From the NCBI GenBank assembly GCA_964565925.1, contig CAZMGV010000001.1:1-64000 (forward strand): a stretch of 64,000 bases of DNA. Direction: 5' to 3'. The DNA comes from CAZMGV01 sp964565925. GTDB lineage: Bacteria > JAGRBM01 > JAHCIT01. A program made the position numbers and the translations under genes. Under the pieces are notes generated by a model, which saw nothing but the letters and a program-made list of their open reading frames with translations, was not told where the DNA came from and did no database searches. Positions 51,072 to 60,641 of the stretch are shown here, piece after piece (positions within the stretch are counted from its first letter, which is position 1; each line of letters opens with the position of its first letter).

Positions 51072-52178
51072 TCAGGCCTCGGGGTTCATGAATGCCGGGG
51101 GCAGCAGATTTGCCCGCTGCAGCATTGTTCGAAGCTCGTCCGGATCCGAGGTGCGGGAGAAACATTCTTCGATCGCGATCAGGCGCTTGGAAAAGAGCGT
51201 GAACAGCGCCTGGTTCATCGTCTGCATGCCGTACTTCTTCTGGCCGACCTGCATCTGCGAGTAGATCTGGTGAATCTTGTCTTCGCGGATCAGGTTCCGG
51301 ATGGCGCTGTTGGGGACCATGATTTCCATGGCCATGACGCGGCCCTTGCCTCCCGACTTCTGCAGCAGCGACTGCGACAGCACGCCTTCCATGACGAAGG
51401 AGAGCTGGGCGCGAACCTGCGGCTGCTGGTAGGACGGGAACACGTCGAGAATCCGGTTGATCGTCTGGGCGCACGAGTTCGTATGAAGCGTGCCGAACGC
51501 CATGTGGCCCGTTTCGGACACCGTGAGCGCCGCTTCCACCGTTTCCAGGTCCCGCATCTCGCCGATGAGCACCACGTCGGGATCCTGCCGGAGAATGTAC
51601 TTGAGCGCGGTCTTGAAACTCTTGGTGTCGGCGTGGACCTCGCGCTGGTTCACCAGCGACCGCTTGTGCGGATGCAGGAACTCGATCGGGTCCTCGATCG
51701 TCATGATGTGGTTGGCCTGCTCGGTATTGATCTTGTCGATGATCGTGGCGAGCGTCGTCGATTTGCCCGAACCCGTAGGGCCGGTCACCAGGATGAGGCC
51801 TCTCGGCTTGTCCGCAATCTGGGCAACGACCTGGGGCAGCTGAAGTTCTTCAAACGACATGATCTTGAACGGGATGGCCCGGTAGACTGCGCCCACGGCG
51901 CCGCGTTGCATGAACACGTTGGCACGGAACCGCGCAAGGCCCTTCACACCGAAGGAAAGATCCAGCTCGTTGTTTTCTTCAAAGGCGTGTTTCTGCGCTT
52001 CGGTCAGAATCGAATAGGCAAGCTGCTTGGTATCGGTCGGCGTGAGCGGCGGCGTCTTGAGCGGCGTCAGCTCGCCGTCGATACGCAGCTGCGGCGGGGA
52101 GTTCGTCGAGAGGTGAAGGTCCGATCCTCCCTTGTCGATCATGACCTTGAGCAGCTGGTGAAGATTTAATCCCGACAT
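51072..52178 (-). CDS. pilT: Type IV pilus retraction ATPase PilT
   Basis: A 368-residue hexameric ATPase that disassembles pilin for twitching motility. Walker A is GPTGSGKS at 133-140. The Asp and His boxes are GEMRDLETVEAAL and GHMAFGTLHTNS. The PilT-specific AIRNLIREDK motif lies near the C terminus. The N-terminal PAS-like domain starts GLNLHQLLKVMIDKGGSDLH. It follows pilB with 67 bases between, so they are likely co-transcribed from the promoter at 54022. No pilin or pilC gene is in the window. Confidence 0.96.
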   Translation of the reverse strand: MSGLNLHQLLKVMIDKGGSDLHLSTNSPPQLRIDGELTPLKTPPLTPTDTKQLAYSILTEAQKHAFEENNELDLSFGVKGLARFRANVFMQRGAVGAVYRAIPFKIMSFEELQLPQVVAQIADKPRGLILVTGPTGSGKSTTLATIIDKINTEQANHIMTIEDPIEFLHPHKRSLVNQREVHADTKSFKTALKYILRQDPDVVLIGEMRDLETVEAALTVSETGHMAFGTLHTNSCAQTINRILDVFPSYQQPQVRAQLSFVMEGVLSQSLLQKSGGKGRVMAMEIMVPNSAIRNLIREDKIHQIYSQMQVGQKKYGMQTMNQALFTLFSKRLIAIEECFSRTSDPDELRTMLQRANLLPPAFMNPEA

Positions 52179-52245
52179 TCCCTGGCCTCTCCCTGAATTC
52201 GCCTGCGGCCGGGCTTATCCGGCCGGCATACGCGTCCGAGAATTC

Positions 52246-53973
52246 TCAATTGTCCGCGTTCGAGTTCTGCGCCACCTGGGCCATGGTAGTGAGCCCTTTG
52301 CGCATCTGCACGATACCCGAATACCGCATGCTCCACATCCCGAGCCGGATCGCTTCCTTCTTGATTTCAAGCGCGGAGGCGCCGTTCAGGATCAGCTCCT
52401 TGAGGTCCGGGTACATCTGCATGACTTCGTAGATCGCAATACGGCCCTTGAAGCCCGAGTTATTGCACTTTTCGCAGCCCGCACCCTTGAACGGTACGAA
52501 CTCGTCCACCTGATCGGCCGGAACTCCGAAATCGACCAGCGCCTTCTTGGTGATATCCTTATCCTCGGTCTTGCAGTTCTGGCAGATCTTCTTGCAGAGC
52601 CGCTGGGCGATAATGACGTTCACGGCACTCGCCACAAGGAACGGCTCGACGCCCATGTTGAGCAGACGGCTGACCGTTGCCGGCGCATCGTTCGTATGAA
52701 GCGTCGAGAGGACGAGGTGGCCCGTAAGCGCGGCCTTGATGGCGATTTCCGCCGTTTCGAAGTCGCGGATCTCGCCGACGAGGATGATATCCGGGTCCTG
52801 GCGGAGGAAGCTTCTGAGCGCCGCCGCAAAGTTCAGACCGATGTCTTCCTTCATCTGGCACTGGTTGATGCCGAAGAAGTTGAATTCGACCGGGTCTTCG
52901 GCCGTCGAGATATTCACGTCGTCGGAGTTCAGTTCCGAGAGCGCCGAATACAGCGTCGTCGTCTTGCCGGAGCCCGTCGGACCCGTCACCAGACACATTC
53001 CGTTCGGACGTTCGATCCCGGCTTTCCACTGATTCAGCTGGTAGTCGTCAAAGCCCAGCTTGGTCATGTCGAGCTGAAGGTTCGACTTGTCCAGAAGGCG
53101 CATACACACCTTCTCGCCGAACAGCGTGGGGAGCACCGACACGCGGTAGTCCATTTCGCCGATACCCTTCATCTTGATCTTGATGCGACCGTCCTGCGGC
53201 AGACGGCGCTCGGAAATATCCAGATTGGCCATGACCTTGAGGCGGGCCGTGATGGCCGCTTTCAGCTTCATCGGCGGCTTCATGAACTCCTGGAGATCGC
53301 CGTCCTGCCGGTAGCGGACCCGGTAGGCCTTCTCATACGGCTCAATATGGATATCCGAGCATTTGCGTTTGATCGCTTCCGTGAGGATGTAGTTGCAAAG
53401 CTTCACGACCGGCGCGTCATTGGTCGCATTACCCAGCTCTTCGAGATTGACGTCTTCTTCCTCGGTGCCCAGCTCGACATCGGAGAAATCCGGCATCTCC
53501 ATATTCTCGAGATTCGTTTCCTCCATCTTCTTCGCTTCGGCGTAATATTTGTCAATTGCACCGATGATGGCGGTTTCGGTGGAGACGACCACCTCGATCT
53601 GCTGGTAGCTGGTGACGAACTTGATGTCGTCCACGGCCTGGATATTCGAAGGGTCCACCATCGCGACGATCAACGTCGAGCCCGCACGGTTCACCGGGAT
53701 CAGCTTGTGCTGACGAGCCTGCTTTTCGGGCACCAGCGCAATGACTTCCTTGTCGATCTCGAATTCGCCGAGATTGATCGTCGGAACGCCGTATTGTCTG
53801 GAAAGGAACTCGGTGAGGTCTTCTTCCTTCACCGCACCGGTGGCGATGAGGGCCGAACCGAGCCTCTGGCCGGACTTCTTGGCCTCGTTCATGGCCTGCT
53901 GCAGCTGCAGCGGCGAGATCAGTTTTTCGCGAACAAGCAGTTCGCCCAGTTTTCCTGGAGGAGGAGGCGGCAT
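52246..53973 (-). CDS. pilB: Type IV pilus assembly ATPase PilB
   Basis: A 575-residue GspE/PilB ATPase that polymerises pilin. It starts with an MshEN-type N domain (GKLGELLVREKLISPLQLQQ, with QYGVPTINLGEFEID later). The motor domain has Walker A (GPTGSGKTT), an Asp box (VGEIRDFETAEIAIKAAL) and a His box (GHLVLSTLHTNDAP). A four-Cys zinc site (CKKICQNCK and CEKCNNSG) is complete, as in PilB rather than PilT. GAGGAA is upstream of the ATG. It is adjacent to pilT and behind the promoter at 54022-54049. Confidence 0.96.
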   Translation of the reverse strand: MPPPPPGKLGELLVREKLISPLQLQQAMNEAKKSGQRLGSALIATGAVKEEDLTEFLSRQYGVPTINLGEFEIDKEVIALVPEKQARQHKLIPVNRAGSTLIVAMVDPSNIQAVDDIKFVTSYQQIEVVVSTETAIIGAIDKYYAEAKKMEETNLENMEMPDFSDVELGTEEEDVNLEELGNATNDAPVVKLCNYILTEAIKRKCSDIHIEPYEKAYRVRYRQDGDLQEFMKPPMKLKAAITARLKVMANLDISERRLPQDGRIKIKMKGIGEMDYRVSVLPTLFGEKVCMRLLDKSNLQLDMTKLGFDDYQLNQWKAGIERPNGMCLVTGPTGSGKTTTLYSALSELNSDDVNISTAEDPVEFNFFGINQCQMKEDIGLNFAAALRSFLRQDPDIILVGEIRDFETAEIAIKAALTGHLVLSTLHTNDAPATVSRLLNMGVEPFLVASAVNVIIAQRLCKKICQNCKTEDKDITKKALVDFGVPADQVDEFVPFKGAGCEKCNNSGFKGRIAIYEVMQMYPDLKELILNGASALEIKKEAIRLGMWSMRYSGIVQMRKGLTTMAQVAQNSNADN

Positions 53974-54021
53974 GAGATTCAGATTCCTCTCTGGTTTTCG
54001 GGCCTTATCTTTGAACAGGTG

Positions 54022-54049
54022 ATTTTACCCGCCCGGCAGGCACATTCAA
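54022..54049 (-). promoter_or_regulatory. Promoter of pilB-pilT
   Basis: On the minus strand TTGAAT (54044-54049) and TAAAAT (54022-54027) are separated by 16 bases, and the ATG of pilB starts at 53973. It is a good sigma70-type match. No sigma54-type GG-N10-GC box was recognised. Confidence 0.65.
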
Positions 54050-54136
54050 GGAGCGGATGCACTTCGTTCCTCTTTGGCCCCGGTCCGGTTTCCTATCGGC
54101 TGGACCGGCGGGCTAGACTGCACCCGTCCCTAATAC

Positions 54137-56269
54137 ATGCCCAAATCGCCAAAATCAGACGGACGGGTGCCTCCAGCCTTGAACGATAACTTTCGACTGT
54201 TTCTGTCCCGGATCGGAATAGTCCTCCTGGTTATCGGGGTCTATTCCAACGTGCTGCAGAACCGGCAGCTTCATTTTGACGAAGAAAACGGAATTCCGCG
54301 CGGCGAGGACTGGGCCGTCGTGGTGGAGCGCGACCATGTCAAAGGCTCACTGCAGTGGCGGCCGCTTGCCACCGGCGCCCTTGCCATTCAGGGCCGTTCG
54401 TTCGGATACGACGGCAAGGGCTACCGGGCCACGTCAATCGCTTTCCATGCGATCGACTCCCTGATGATTCTCGAGGTTGCCAAAGCCTGGGGGCTGTCGA
54501 ACCCGGTCGGGATTGCCGCCGCCGTCATTTTTGCCGTCCATCCGGCAAGTACGGAACCGGTCGACTGGCTTGTCGCCCAGTCCGAACTGCTTGCCCTGAT
54601 GTTCATTCTGGCGGCACTGGTGCTGATTTCGCCTGAACATGCCGGGACCAGTTACCTGTTTCCCCTTATCGCCTCATCGGGGGCGATCCTCTGCGCACTC
54701 ATGGCCAAAGAACAATCCGCGGCGGCAGCCGGGGTTGCGGTGCTGTTCGGCCATGTAGTTCCCGGGCTCGACCGGGAAACCCGGAAACGGTCGCTGATCG
54801 CGGGGGGATTATGGGTGCTCATGGTCGGCGTCTACCTGCTGCTCCGTCTCCAGACCCAGGGCACTCTGTTTACGGCAGGGCACGGAGGCTTTGCGGCCAA
54901 CCCGGTCGGAGGTATTCCGTTTTACGAACGGTGGGTGAGTGCCGGTTATATCCTTTGGCATTACGCCGCCCGTCTTATTGTTCCTTACCCCCTGGTATCC
55001 CTGTACGGTTATCCCGATTTCACGGCAGTACCGATACTTTCAGCCAAAGGGTTGGCCGGCATTGCCGCGCTCGGTGCCTTGGCGGGCCTGCTATACGGTA
55101 TCTGGCGCAAGCCACATCCAGCCTGGATCGCCCCGGCAGGTGCCATGGCGCTTCTGTTCCCGGTATCGAATCTGCCGATCCCCATCGGCGCCATCTTTGG
55201 CGACCGGCTTCTGTACGCACCTTCTGCGTTCTTCGCCATGGGACTGGCGTACCTGCTCTTCGAAACGCTGCCCGCACATCTCGGAAGCGACTCGCTGAAA
55301 CAGGCTGTACCGGTGGTTTTCACCTGTCTGATCGTAGCTGCCTACGCTGCAACCACCTACGCACGGAATCCGGAATGGTCTACGTCATGCCGCCGGTTCA
55401 TGACCGACCTCAGCCACCATCCCGATTCCGTCCAGGTACTCGCCAATGCGGCCGGCTGTGCGGCCGAAGAAGGCGATCTGGAACAGGCACGACGGTACGC
55501 CGACAAGTCGCTCAAAATACTTCCCGACTTTCCTGAAGGGCTGCTGATCTCCGCCAAAATATACTCGGCGTCAGGGATGCTGGACGAGGCTGTGCCGCTC
55601 TGGCGCGAAGCGATCGCCAGCAAGCACCGGGAGATGACGAAGCTTGGGGAAAAAGGGCAGATCGACTGGGTCTATTTCGAATACGCCCAGGCGATGCATG
55701 ACATGGGCGCTCCCGATCGGTCCAAAGATGCGTTCAGGCAATGGATCGAGGATGGCAAGCTTTCCCCCGCCGCAGCCGTCGAACGCATAGGTCTCGAAGA
55801 GCCCCGGTTCGGCGAAGCAGTGACCGATTACCTGTATGATTACCTGAGTGAATATTTCCACCGTTCACCGGACGTGCTCGCGGCGACGGGTGTCAAATGG
55901 CTCCTGTCTGAGAACCAGACGCGGTCCACTGCCGGCGAGGCGATGCTGCGGGAAGCCGTTACCGCCGATCCCAAACAGGTCACCGCCCTTTTTTATCTGG
56001 GCTGGATCGCGCTGGTCCGGGGCGAAAAGGCTGAAGCCAGGAGTTTCCTCATCCAATGCCTGGAAGCCGATCCGGCAAATGCCGACTGCCTCAAACAGTC
56101 CATTATTCTCTGGATAAAGACCGGCTGCCGATCCAGAGCGCGGGAAGCGATCGCGAAACTGAAGGCACAGGGGATAGACGTCGAAAATGCCGCCAAAATA
56201 GATGCACAGGGCAGTGACCTGGGCGAATGCATCGCCGGAAACGCCGGTGAACCTACGAAAGCGCCTTGA
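54137..56269 (+). CDS. TMTC-like membrane protein with TPR repeats
   Basis: A 710-residue protein. The N-terminal 420 residues hold about nine or ten membrane helices. They carry the TMTC/O-mannosyltransferase-like pattern: LQWRPLATGAL, an AIFAVHPASTEPVDWLVAQS-type loop (here VIFAVHP), and a SELLALMFILAAL helix. The C-terminal 270 residues contain TPR helices (AEEGDLEQARRYADKSLKIL; LLISAKIYSASGMLDEAVPL). Related proteins are glycosyltransferases of the GT-C fold. The acceptor is unknown. The 3' end overlaps the pgk 3' end by 17 bases. Confidence 0.85.
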   Translation: MPKSPKSDGRVPPALNDNFRLFLSRIGIVLLVIGVYSNVLQNRQLHFDEENGIPRGEDWAVVVERDHVKGSLQWRPLATGALAIQGRSFGYDGKGYRATSIAFHAIDSLMILEVAKAWGLSNPVGIAAAVIFAVHPASTEPVDWLVAQSELLALMFILAALVLISPEHAGTSYLFPLIASSGAILCALMAKEQSAAAAGVAVLFGHVVPGLDRETRKRSLIAGGLWVLMVGVYLLLRLQTQGTLFTAGHGGFAANPVGGIPFYERWVSAGYILWHYAARLIVPYPLVSLYGYPDFTAVPILSAKGLAGIAALGALAGLLYGIWRKPHPAWIAPAGAMALLFPVSNLPIPIGAIFGDRLLYAPSAFFAMGLAYLLFETLPAHLGSDSLKQAVPVVFTCLIVAAYAATTYARNPEWSTSCRRFMTDLSHHPDSVQVLANAAGCAAEEGDLEQARRYADKSLKILPDFPEGLLISAKIYSASGMLDEAVPLWREAIASKHREMTKLGEKGQIDWVYFEYAQAMHDMGAPDRSKDAFRQWIEDGKLSPAAAVERIGLEEPRFGEAVTDYLYDYLSEYFHRSPDVLAATGVKWLLSENQTRSTAGEAMLREAVTADPKQVTALFYLGWIALVRGEKAEARSFLIQCLEADPANADCLKQSIILWIKTGCRSRAREAIAKLKAQGIDVENAAKIDAQGSDLGECIAGNAGEPTKAP

Positions 56270-57437
56270 TCGCCGGCAGCTCCTGTCCTTCCAGAAGCTC
56301 GAGAAACGCGCCGCCTCCAGTTGAAACGTGCGAGAACCGGTCTTTCACACCGGCGGCCTCGAGCGCCGCGTCCGTATCCCCGCCGCCGCCAACCGTAAAC
56401 GCGCCTTTATTGGCCACAATTGCGTGCGCAATCGCCTTTGTACCTTCATCGAAACCAGTCTTCTCGAACAGCCCGACCGGCCCGTTCCAGACGATCGTCT
56501 TCGCACGGGCCAGTTCGGCCGCGAACAGCGACACCGTCTGGGGCCCGACGTCCAGTGCCATCTGCCCGGCTGGTATCTGCTTTACCTGACAGGCCTTCCG
56601 GGTCTCCGGCGCATCCGGAGAAACCGCGCAGACGACGTCCACAGGAAGCAGGAGTTTCTTTCCGGCCTTCACCGCTTCATCCATTACCTTCAGGGCTTCG
56701 GCATGAAAATCCGGTTCCTCGAGACTTTTACCGACCGGGTTTCCCTGCGCCGCAATAAATGTATTCGCCATCGCCCCGCCGATCAGCAGCGAGTCCACCT
56801 TCGGCAGAAGGTTACGGATCAGCCCGATCTTCGAGGATACTTTTGCACCGCCCAGCACGATTACGAGCGGACGCGCCGGATTCGAGAACGACCGGTTGAA
56901 GGTTTCCACTTCCGAGATGAGCAGGAAACCGGCACAGGAAGTCTGCACAAACGGTACTATTCCGACCACGGAGGCGTGTGCCCTGTGGCTCGCCGCAAAA
57001 GCGTCATTCACATACGCCGGAGCCAGCCGGGCCAGTGCCCGGGCGAACTCCGGATCGTTCTTCTCCTCTTCCTTATGGAAGCGCAGGTTTTCCAGAAGAA
57101 GGACTTCGCCCGGCTTGAGTTCCGCGGCGAGTTTTTCTGTTTCGGTTCCAATGCAGTCGGGAGCCATTTTCACCGGCCGTTTAAGATACCCGGAAAGGAC
57201 CGGAGCCACCGGTTTCAGGGAATATTCGGGCTCCGGCTTGCCCTTCGGGCGTCCGAGGTGGCTCATCGCGATCACCGGACAGCCGCGCTCCAGCAGATAG
57301 TTGATCGTTTTCAGATGGGCACGGATACGGGTGTCCTCAGACACCTTTCCGTCCTTCAGCGGCACGTTGAAGTCGCACCGCACGATCACCCGTTTTCCGT
57401 TGAGATCCGCCTGATCCAGGCGCCTGACCTTGAGCAT
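56253..57437 (-). CDS. pgk: Phosphoglycerate kinase
   Basis: A 394-residue glycolytic enzyme making ATP from 1,3-bisphosphoglycerate. The N domain has VIVRCDFNVPLKDGKVSEDT, AMSHLGRPKGKPEPEYSLKP and LLLENLRFHKEEEKNDPEFA. The C domain has VLGGAKVSSKIGLIRNLL and GGGDTDAALEAAGVKDRFSH, then VSTGGGAFLELLEG. Length is standard. gap and tpi are not in this window. It converges with the TMTC-like gene. The upstream gap to the next gene is 77 bases and AT-rich. Confidence 0.97.
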   Translation of the reverse strand: MLKVRRLDQADLNGKRVIVRCDFNVPLKDGKVSEDTRIRAHLKTINYLLERGCPVIAMSHLGRPKGKPEPEYSLKPVAPVLSGYLKRPVKMAPDCIGTETEKLAAELKPGEVLLLENLRFHKEEEKNDPEFARALARLAPAYVNDAFAASHRAHASVVGIVPFVQTSCAGFLLISEVETFNRSFSNPARPLVIVLGGAKVSSKIGLIRNLLPKVDSLLIGGAMANTFIAAQGNPVGKSLEEPDFHAEALKVMDEAVKAGKKLLLPVDVVCAVSPDAPETRKACQVKQIPAGQMALDVGPQTVSLFAAELARAKTIVWNGPVGLFEKTGFDEGTKAIAHAIVANKGAFTVGGGGDTDAALEAAGVKDRFSHVSTGGGAFLELLEGQELPAIKALS

Positions 57438-57514
57438 CTTCTATAAGCCTCCGGATCGGCAGCATTCGGAAGCAGCCAAGTAACCGCTCATTATTTTATT
57501 CGCAATACCCCGCC

Positions 57515-57958
57515 ATGACGAAGATCACCGGTTCATCGCGCGGAATTGGGCTACAATGCGGCATATTGAGCTACCGGATTATCTATGTGGACAGCCCCAC
57601 TTTCGACGACCGGCTGGAGTATGCGAAGCGGATCGAGCATTCGTTTTCACTGCCGGTGGACGCCGTCATCTCCATTGAGGAGTTCGCGGCTCATCTCCGC
57701 CAGCGCAAATACGCCCTCATCGCCTGCAGCGACTCGATGATGTTCCAGGGCAAAGTGGTCCAGGGCTGGTCAACGCTTGTAAAATTCCTGTCCCGGACCC
57801 GCAAGGACGACCTTGGCAAATTCATTCTCCTCTCGAACCGCCCGGCCGTCATTGAAGAGGCCTCCCTTGCTCAGGTTCAGGCGTTCCAGAAAACCCGGGA
57901 GTACAGCCAGTTCGTGGAGTTCGCCCGTCTCGTCATCCAGTCGGTTGCCGATAGCTGA
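57515..57958 (+). CDS. Receiver-like protein lacking the phosphoacceptor
   Basis: A 147-residue protein, homology-like order beginning at SYRIIYVDSPTFDDRLEYAK. The alternation of hydrophobic strands and helices (RIIYVDS, VDAVISIEEF, YALIACSDS, KFILLSN) resembles a CheY-type receiver. The usual Asp after the third strand is replaced (ALIACSDS), so phosphorylation is unlikely. The ATG at 57515 may be upstream of the true start; a TTG near 57566 lies just before the first strand. The family is not identified. The GST gene follows after 58 bases. Confidence 0.6.
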   Translation: MTKITGSSRGIGLQCGILSYRIIYVDSPTFDDRLEYAKRIEHSFSLPVDAVISIEEFAAHLRQRKYALIACSDSMMFQGKVVQGWSTLVKFLSRTRKDDLGKFILLSNRPAVIEEASLAQVQAFQKTREYSQFVEFARLVIQSVADS

Positions 57959-58016
57959 AAAAGTCCTTGCACGCCCTTCCCGTTTAGGGGTAACGATCAC
58001 TGGCGGGGTGGCGTTG

Positions 58017-58757
58017 ATGAACCAGCTTATTGCCCTTTCCTATTCGCCGTGGTCCGAAAAGGCCCGCTGGGCGCTCGACCATCATGGCATCGACTACGGC
58101 GAAACCGCATACGTGCCGATGCTCGGAGAGCCGCTGCTTCGACTCGCCACCCGCCGTATTTCCGGCCGTGTCACCGTCCCTGCCCTGATCGCAGGCCGCA
58201 GGGTCTACGGCGACTCGCTCGACATCGCCCGGTTCGCTGAAGAGTCCGGCCACGGGTCGCGGCTGCTGCCCGAGCCCCACCTCGGAGAGATTCTGGACTG
58301 GAATGAAAAGAGCGAAATGGCTGCGGAATCGGGGCGCGGGCTCGTCATCAACCGGGTGCTGCAGGACCAGGATGCCCAGGTCGAGGCGCTGCCACCGGTC
58401 ATACCGGAAATGCTGAGGAGTTCCCTGAGGCCGCTGGCCCGGTCCGGCGTCGAGTTCCTGTCCCGAAAATACCGTCTGACGGACGACTCCCTGATGATTC
58501 ACCAGAAGCGGCTTCGGGAGCAGTTGAACGCCCTCCGGGCGGCGCTCGCAAAATCGTCGCCATATCTGACGGGCCGCTTTTCCTACGCGGATATCGCGAT
58601 GGCGGTCACGCTGCAGTTCGTGGTCCCGGTCGCGGAGAAATATATCCCGCTCGGCCCCGCCACGCGCCAGGCGATGACCGACCCGGTGCTAAAGGACGAA
58701 TTCACCGACCTCGTCCAGTGGCGCGATCTTGTCTACGGGAAGCACCGCCGCCGCTGA
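58017..58757 (+). CDS. Glutathione S-transferase family protein
   Basis: A 246-residue protein with a thioredoxin-like N domain (LIALSYSPWSEKARWALDHH) where Ser/Tyr, instead of a Cys pair, sits at the active-site position. RVTVPALIAGRRVYGDSLDI gives the cis-Pro and glutathione-binding region, followed by a helical C domain (SPYLTGRFSYADIAMAVTLQ). The ATG at 58017 has GGGGTGG upstream; the frame is open further up without homology. Substrates are unknown. A detoxification role would be typical. Confidence 0.85.
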   Translation: MNQLIALSYSPWSEKARWALDHHGIDYGETAYVPMLGEPLLRLATRRISGRVTVPALIAGRRVYGDSLDIARFAEESGHGSRLLPEPHLGEILDWNEKSEMAAESGRGLVINRVLQDQDAQVEALPPVIPEMLRSSLRPLARSGVEFLSRKYRLTDDSLMIHQKRLREQLNALRAALAKSSPYLTGRFSYADIAMAVTLQFVVPVAEKYIPLGPATRQAMTDPVLKDEFTDLVQWRDLVYGKHRRR

Positions 58758-58787
58758 TCAACACCACCGGCCGTCACGCAGAAGCTT

Positions 58788-60560
58788 TTACTTTTTAGTC
58801 TTCCTGGCGGCCGGTTTGGACGCCTTCACTGTTTTATCCGGCTTCTCGGCAACGACCGGAGGCGGTTCCACTTTTTGAGGGCGGACAACCGCCGGCATGA
58901 TCGTCGACGGAGCTACCATAAGATCCAGTTCATAGGGCATCTCCCGGCGGAGGTAGATCTTCATCCGGTTCTTCGGGCCGTCGGCCGGCTCAATCTCGAG
59001 CATCCAGATACCGGTCGGGATTTCGCCCGTTTCCACCCAGCCGTTTTCGACGGGTGTCGGTTCGTAGGACTGTTTGTTGATCGTCAGCTTCGCGTTCGCG
59101 GGGAAACCCTTGATCCGGACTTTCGACATGCCGACCGGGTCATAGTCCCTCAGCAACTGGCGGACGGCGTCGTACGCAATCCACGGAAGATCGGCCACCG
59201 ATCCGCCGTAAGGCACTTCGACATCGTCCACCCGGTCGCCCTGCTCGGCCGACAGCAATGACGCTTTTACGACCCAGTCGTTGCCCGACTGGCGGATCCG
59301 GACGTCCACATAGCGGCCAAGCCCAGCCGGCTTGATCATCCTCGATACACACAGCGTGGTGACGCACTTCTGGACCTGCGACCTCAGCATCTCCGGTGTC
59401 ATGGAGACGGACGCTCCAACGGCTTCCGGAGCCTGGTAACGGATCTTCCCGCTCTGCTCCATCGCGTACCGGGCCGCATCCATCACCCGCTCGGTCAGGA
59501 CGCCGTCCGCCGGACCGATAACCGGAAGCAGGCCGACCATCTGGAGCAGCGCCGTATCTACGGGCGGTAATTTCGCCGCCGGACCGTCATGAGCCCCGAG
59601 AGGAGTCATGGCGACGGGGATCAGAACCTGCTGGCCGGGCTTGGCTGTAAAGAGCATATCCATCTTTTCGTACCCGGCACGTTCCACCAGCAGTGAATGC
59701 GTACCGGACTGGATATCCTGAACCGCCTTGCGAGGCAGTTCCGCTCCATCGAGCTTGACACGGGCGTCCGTCGGAACGTTACGGAGTTCGAGAACAGCGG
59801 TCAGGGCGGACTGGTCGGTGACCGCCATATCTTCGAAATTCACGAATTCGATTGTATAGATTTCGTTGTTCAGCACATCGAAGTCCCGGGACCGCGCCTG
59901 ATCGCCGGTGCTGACCACCAGTCGCTGGCGCCCCGCCTCCACGGTCACCGGACGGGTCGGGTCCAGAACCGGTATATTGTTGAGCAGAACCCCGCGGCCC
60001 GGAGGCAGTCCGAGAATCCGGACCTGCGCCTTGTGCCGCCCACTTCCACCGCCCGCAGGTGAGGGATCGGCTGAACTCCCGCCGCCCAGCTGCTTGAAAA
60101 CCAGCGCCACCAGCTTGGTGATCTGGAGCTCGGACTGTTCGGCCGTAGCGATCTCCACCCGTTCACGGAAAAGGCTTGTACCGTTTTTTGAGTCGTAGAC
60201 CTTCACGGTAATAATGAACCCCGAACTGCCGAAACCCTCGAAAGCCGGAAGGATGAAGCGTGCGACGCCCTGAGCGCGAGCGCGAGCCGCCCAGCAGCCG
60301 ATATCGGGACACGCGCGGCCGGACATCAGCAGCGATATCGATTCAACGCCTGCGTCTTTCAGCGCACGTTCCAGTTCCGACTGGAACTTGGCGATCAGCG
60401 CCGCATCCCGCATGCCTTCCGTTTCCGGCCGGCCCATTCCGATCTGGTCGGCCCGCGCGATGCCGAACGAAAGCGCACAGAAAAGTGCGAGCAAAACCGT
60501 TAGCATCCTGCCGGAAGCCGGCCTGACGCCTGTGTTTTTCTGATACATTTTACGGATCAT
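58788..60560 (-). CDS. Secreted PEGA-domain protein
   Basis: A 590-residue exported protein. The signal peptide (MLTVLLALFCALSFGIARA after a basic lead) is followed by a domain of about 130 residues, then PEGA-type modules near 185-230 (ILGLPPGRGVLLNNIPVLD), 270-325 (ELRNVPTDARVKLDGAELPR) and 485-540 (VRIKGFPANAKLTINKQSYE). PEGA repeats are small beta folds common on surface proteins. The tail is Lys-rich. The DUF4124 gene lies 81 bases upstream and is probably co-transcribed. It is likely a periplasmic or surface structural protein. Confidence 0.82.
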   Translation of the reverse strand: MIRKMYQKNTGVRPASGRMLTVLLALFCALSFGIARADQIGMGRPETEGMRDAALIAKFQSELERALKDAGVESISLLMSGRACPDIGCWAARARAQGVARFILPAFEGFGSSGFIITVKVYDSKNGTSLFRERVEIATAEQSELQITKLVALVFKQLGGGSSADPSPAGGGSGRHKAQVRILGLPPGRGVLLNNIPVLDPTRPVTVEAGRQRLVVSTGDQARSRDFDVLNNEIYTIEFVNFEDMAVTDQSALTAVLELRNVPTDARVKLDGAELPRKAVQDIQSGTHSLLVERAGYEKMDMLFTAKPGQQVLIPVAMTPLGAHDGPAAKLPPVDTALLQMVGLLPVIGPADGVLTERVMDAARYAMEQSGKIRYQAPEAVGASVSMTPEMLRSQVQKCVTTLCVSRMIKPAGLGRYVDVRIRQSGNDWVVKASLLSAEQGDRVDDVEVPYGGSVADLPWIAYDAVRQLLRDYDPVGMSKVRIKGFPANAKLTINKQSYEPTPVENGWVETGEIPTGIWMLEIEPADGPKNRMKIYLRREMPYELDLMVAPSTIMPAVVRPQKVEPPPVVAEKPDKTVKASKPAARKTKK

Positions 60561-60641
60561 TCTATTGCCGCCCCTGTCAGCTAATACGATTCCCTGCGCC
60601 GCCCCGGCGATGCAGGCCTCAAAATCCTGTCAGTGAAGTTT

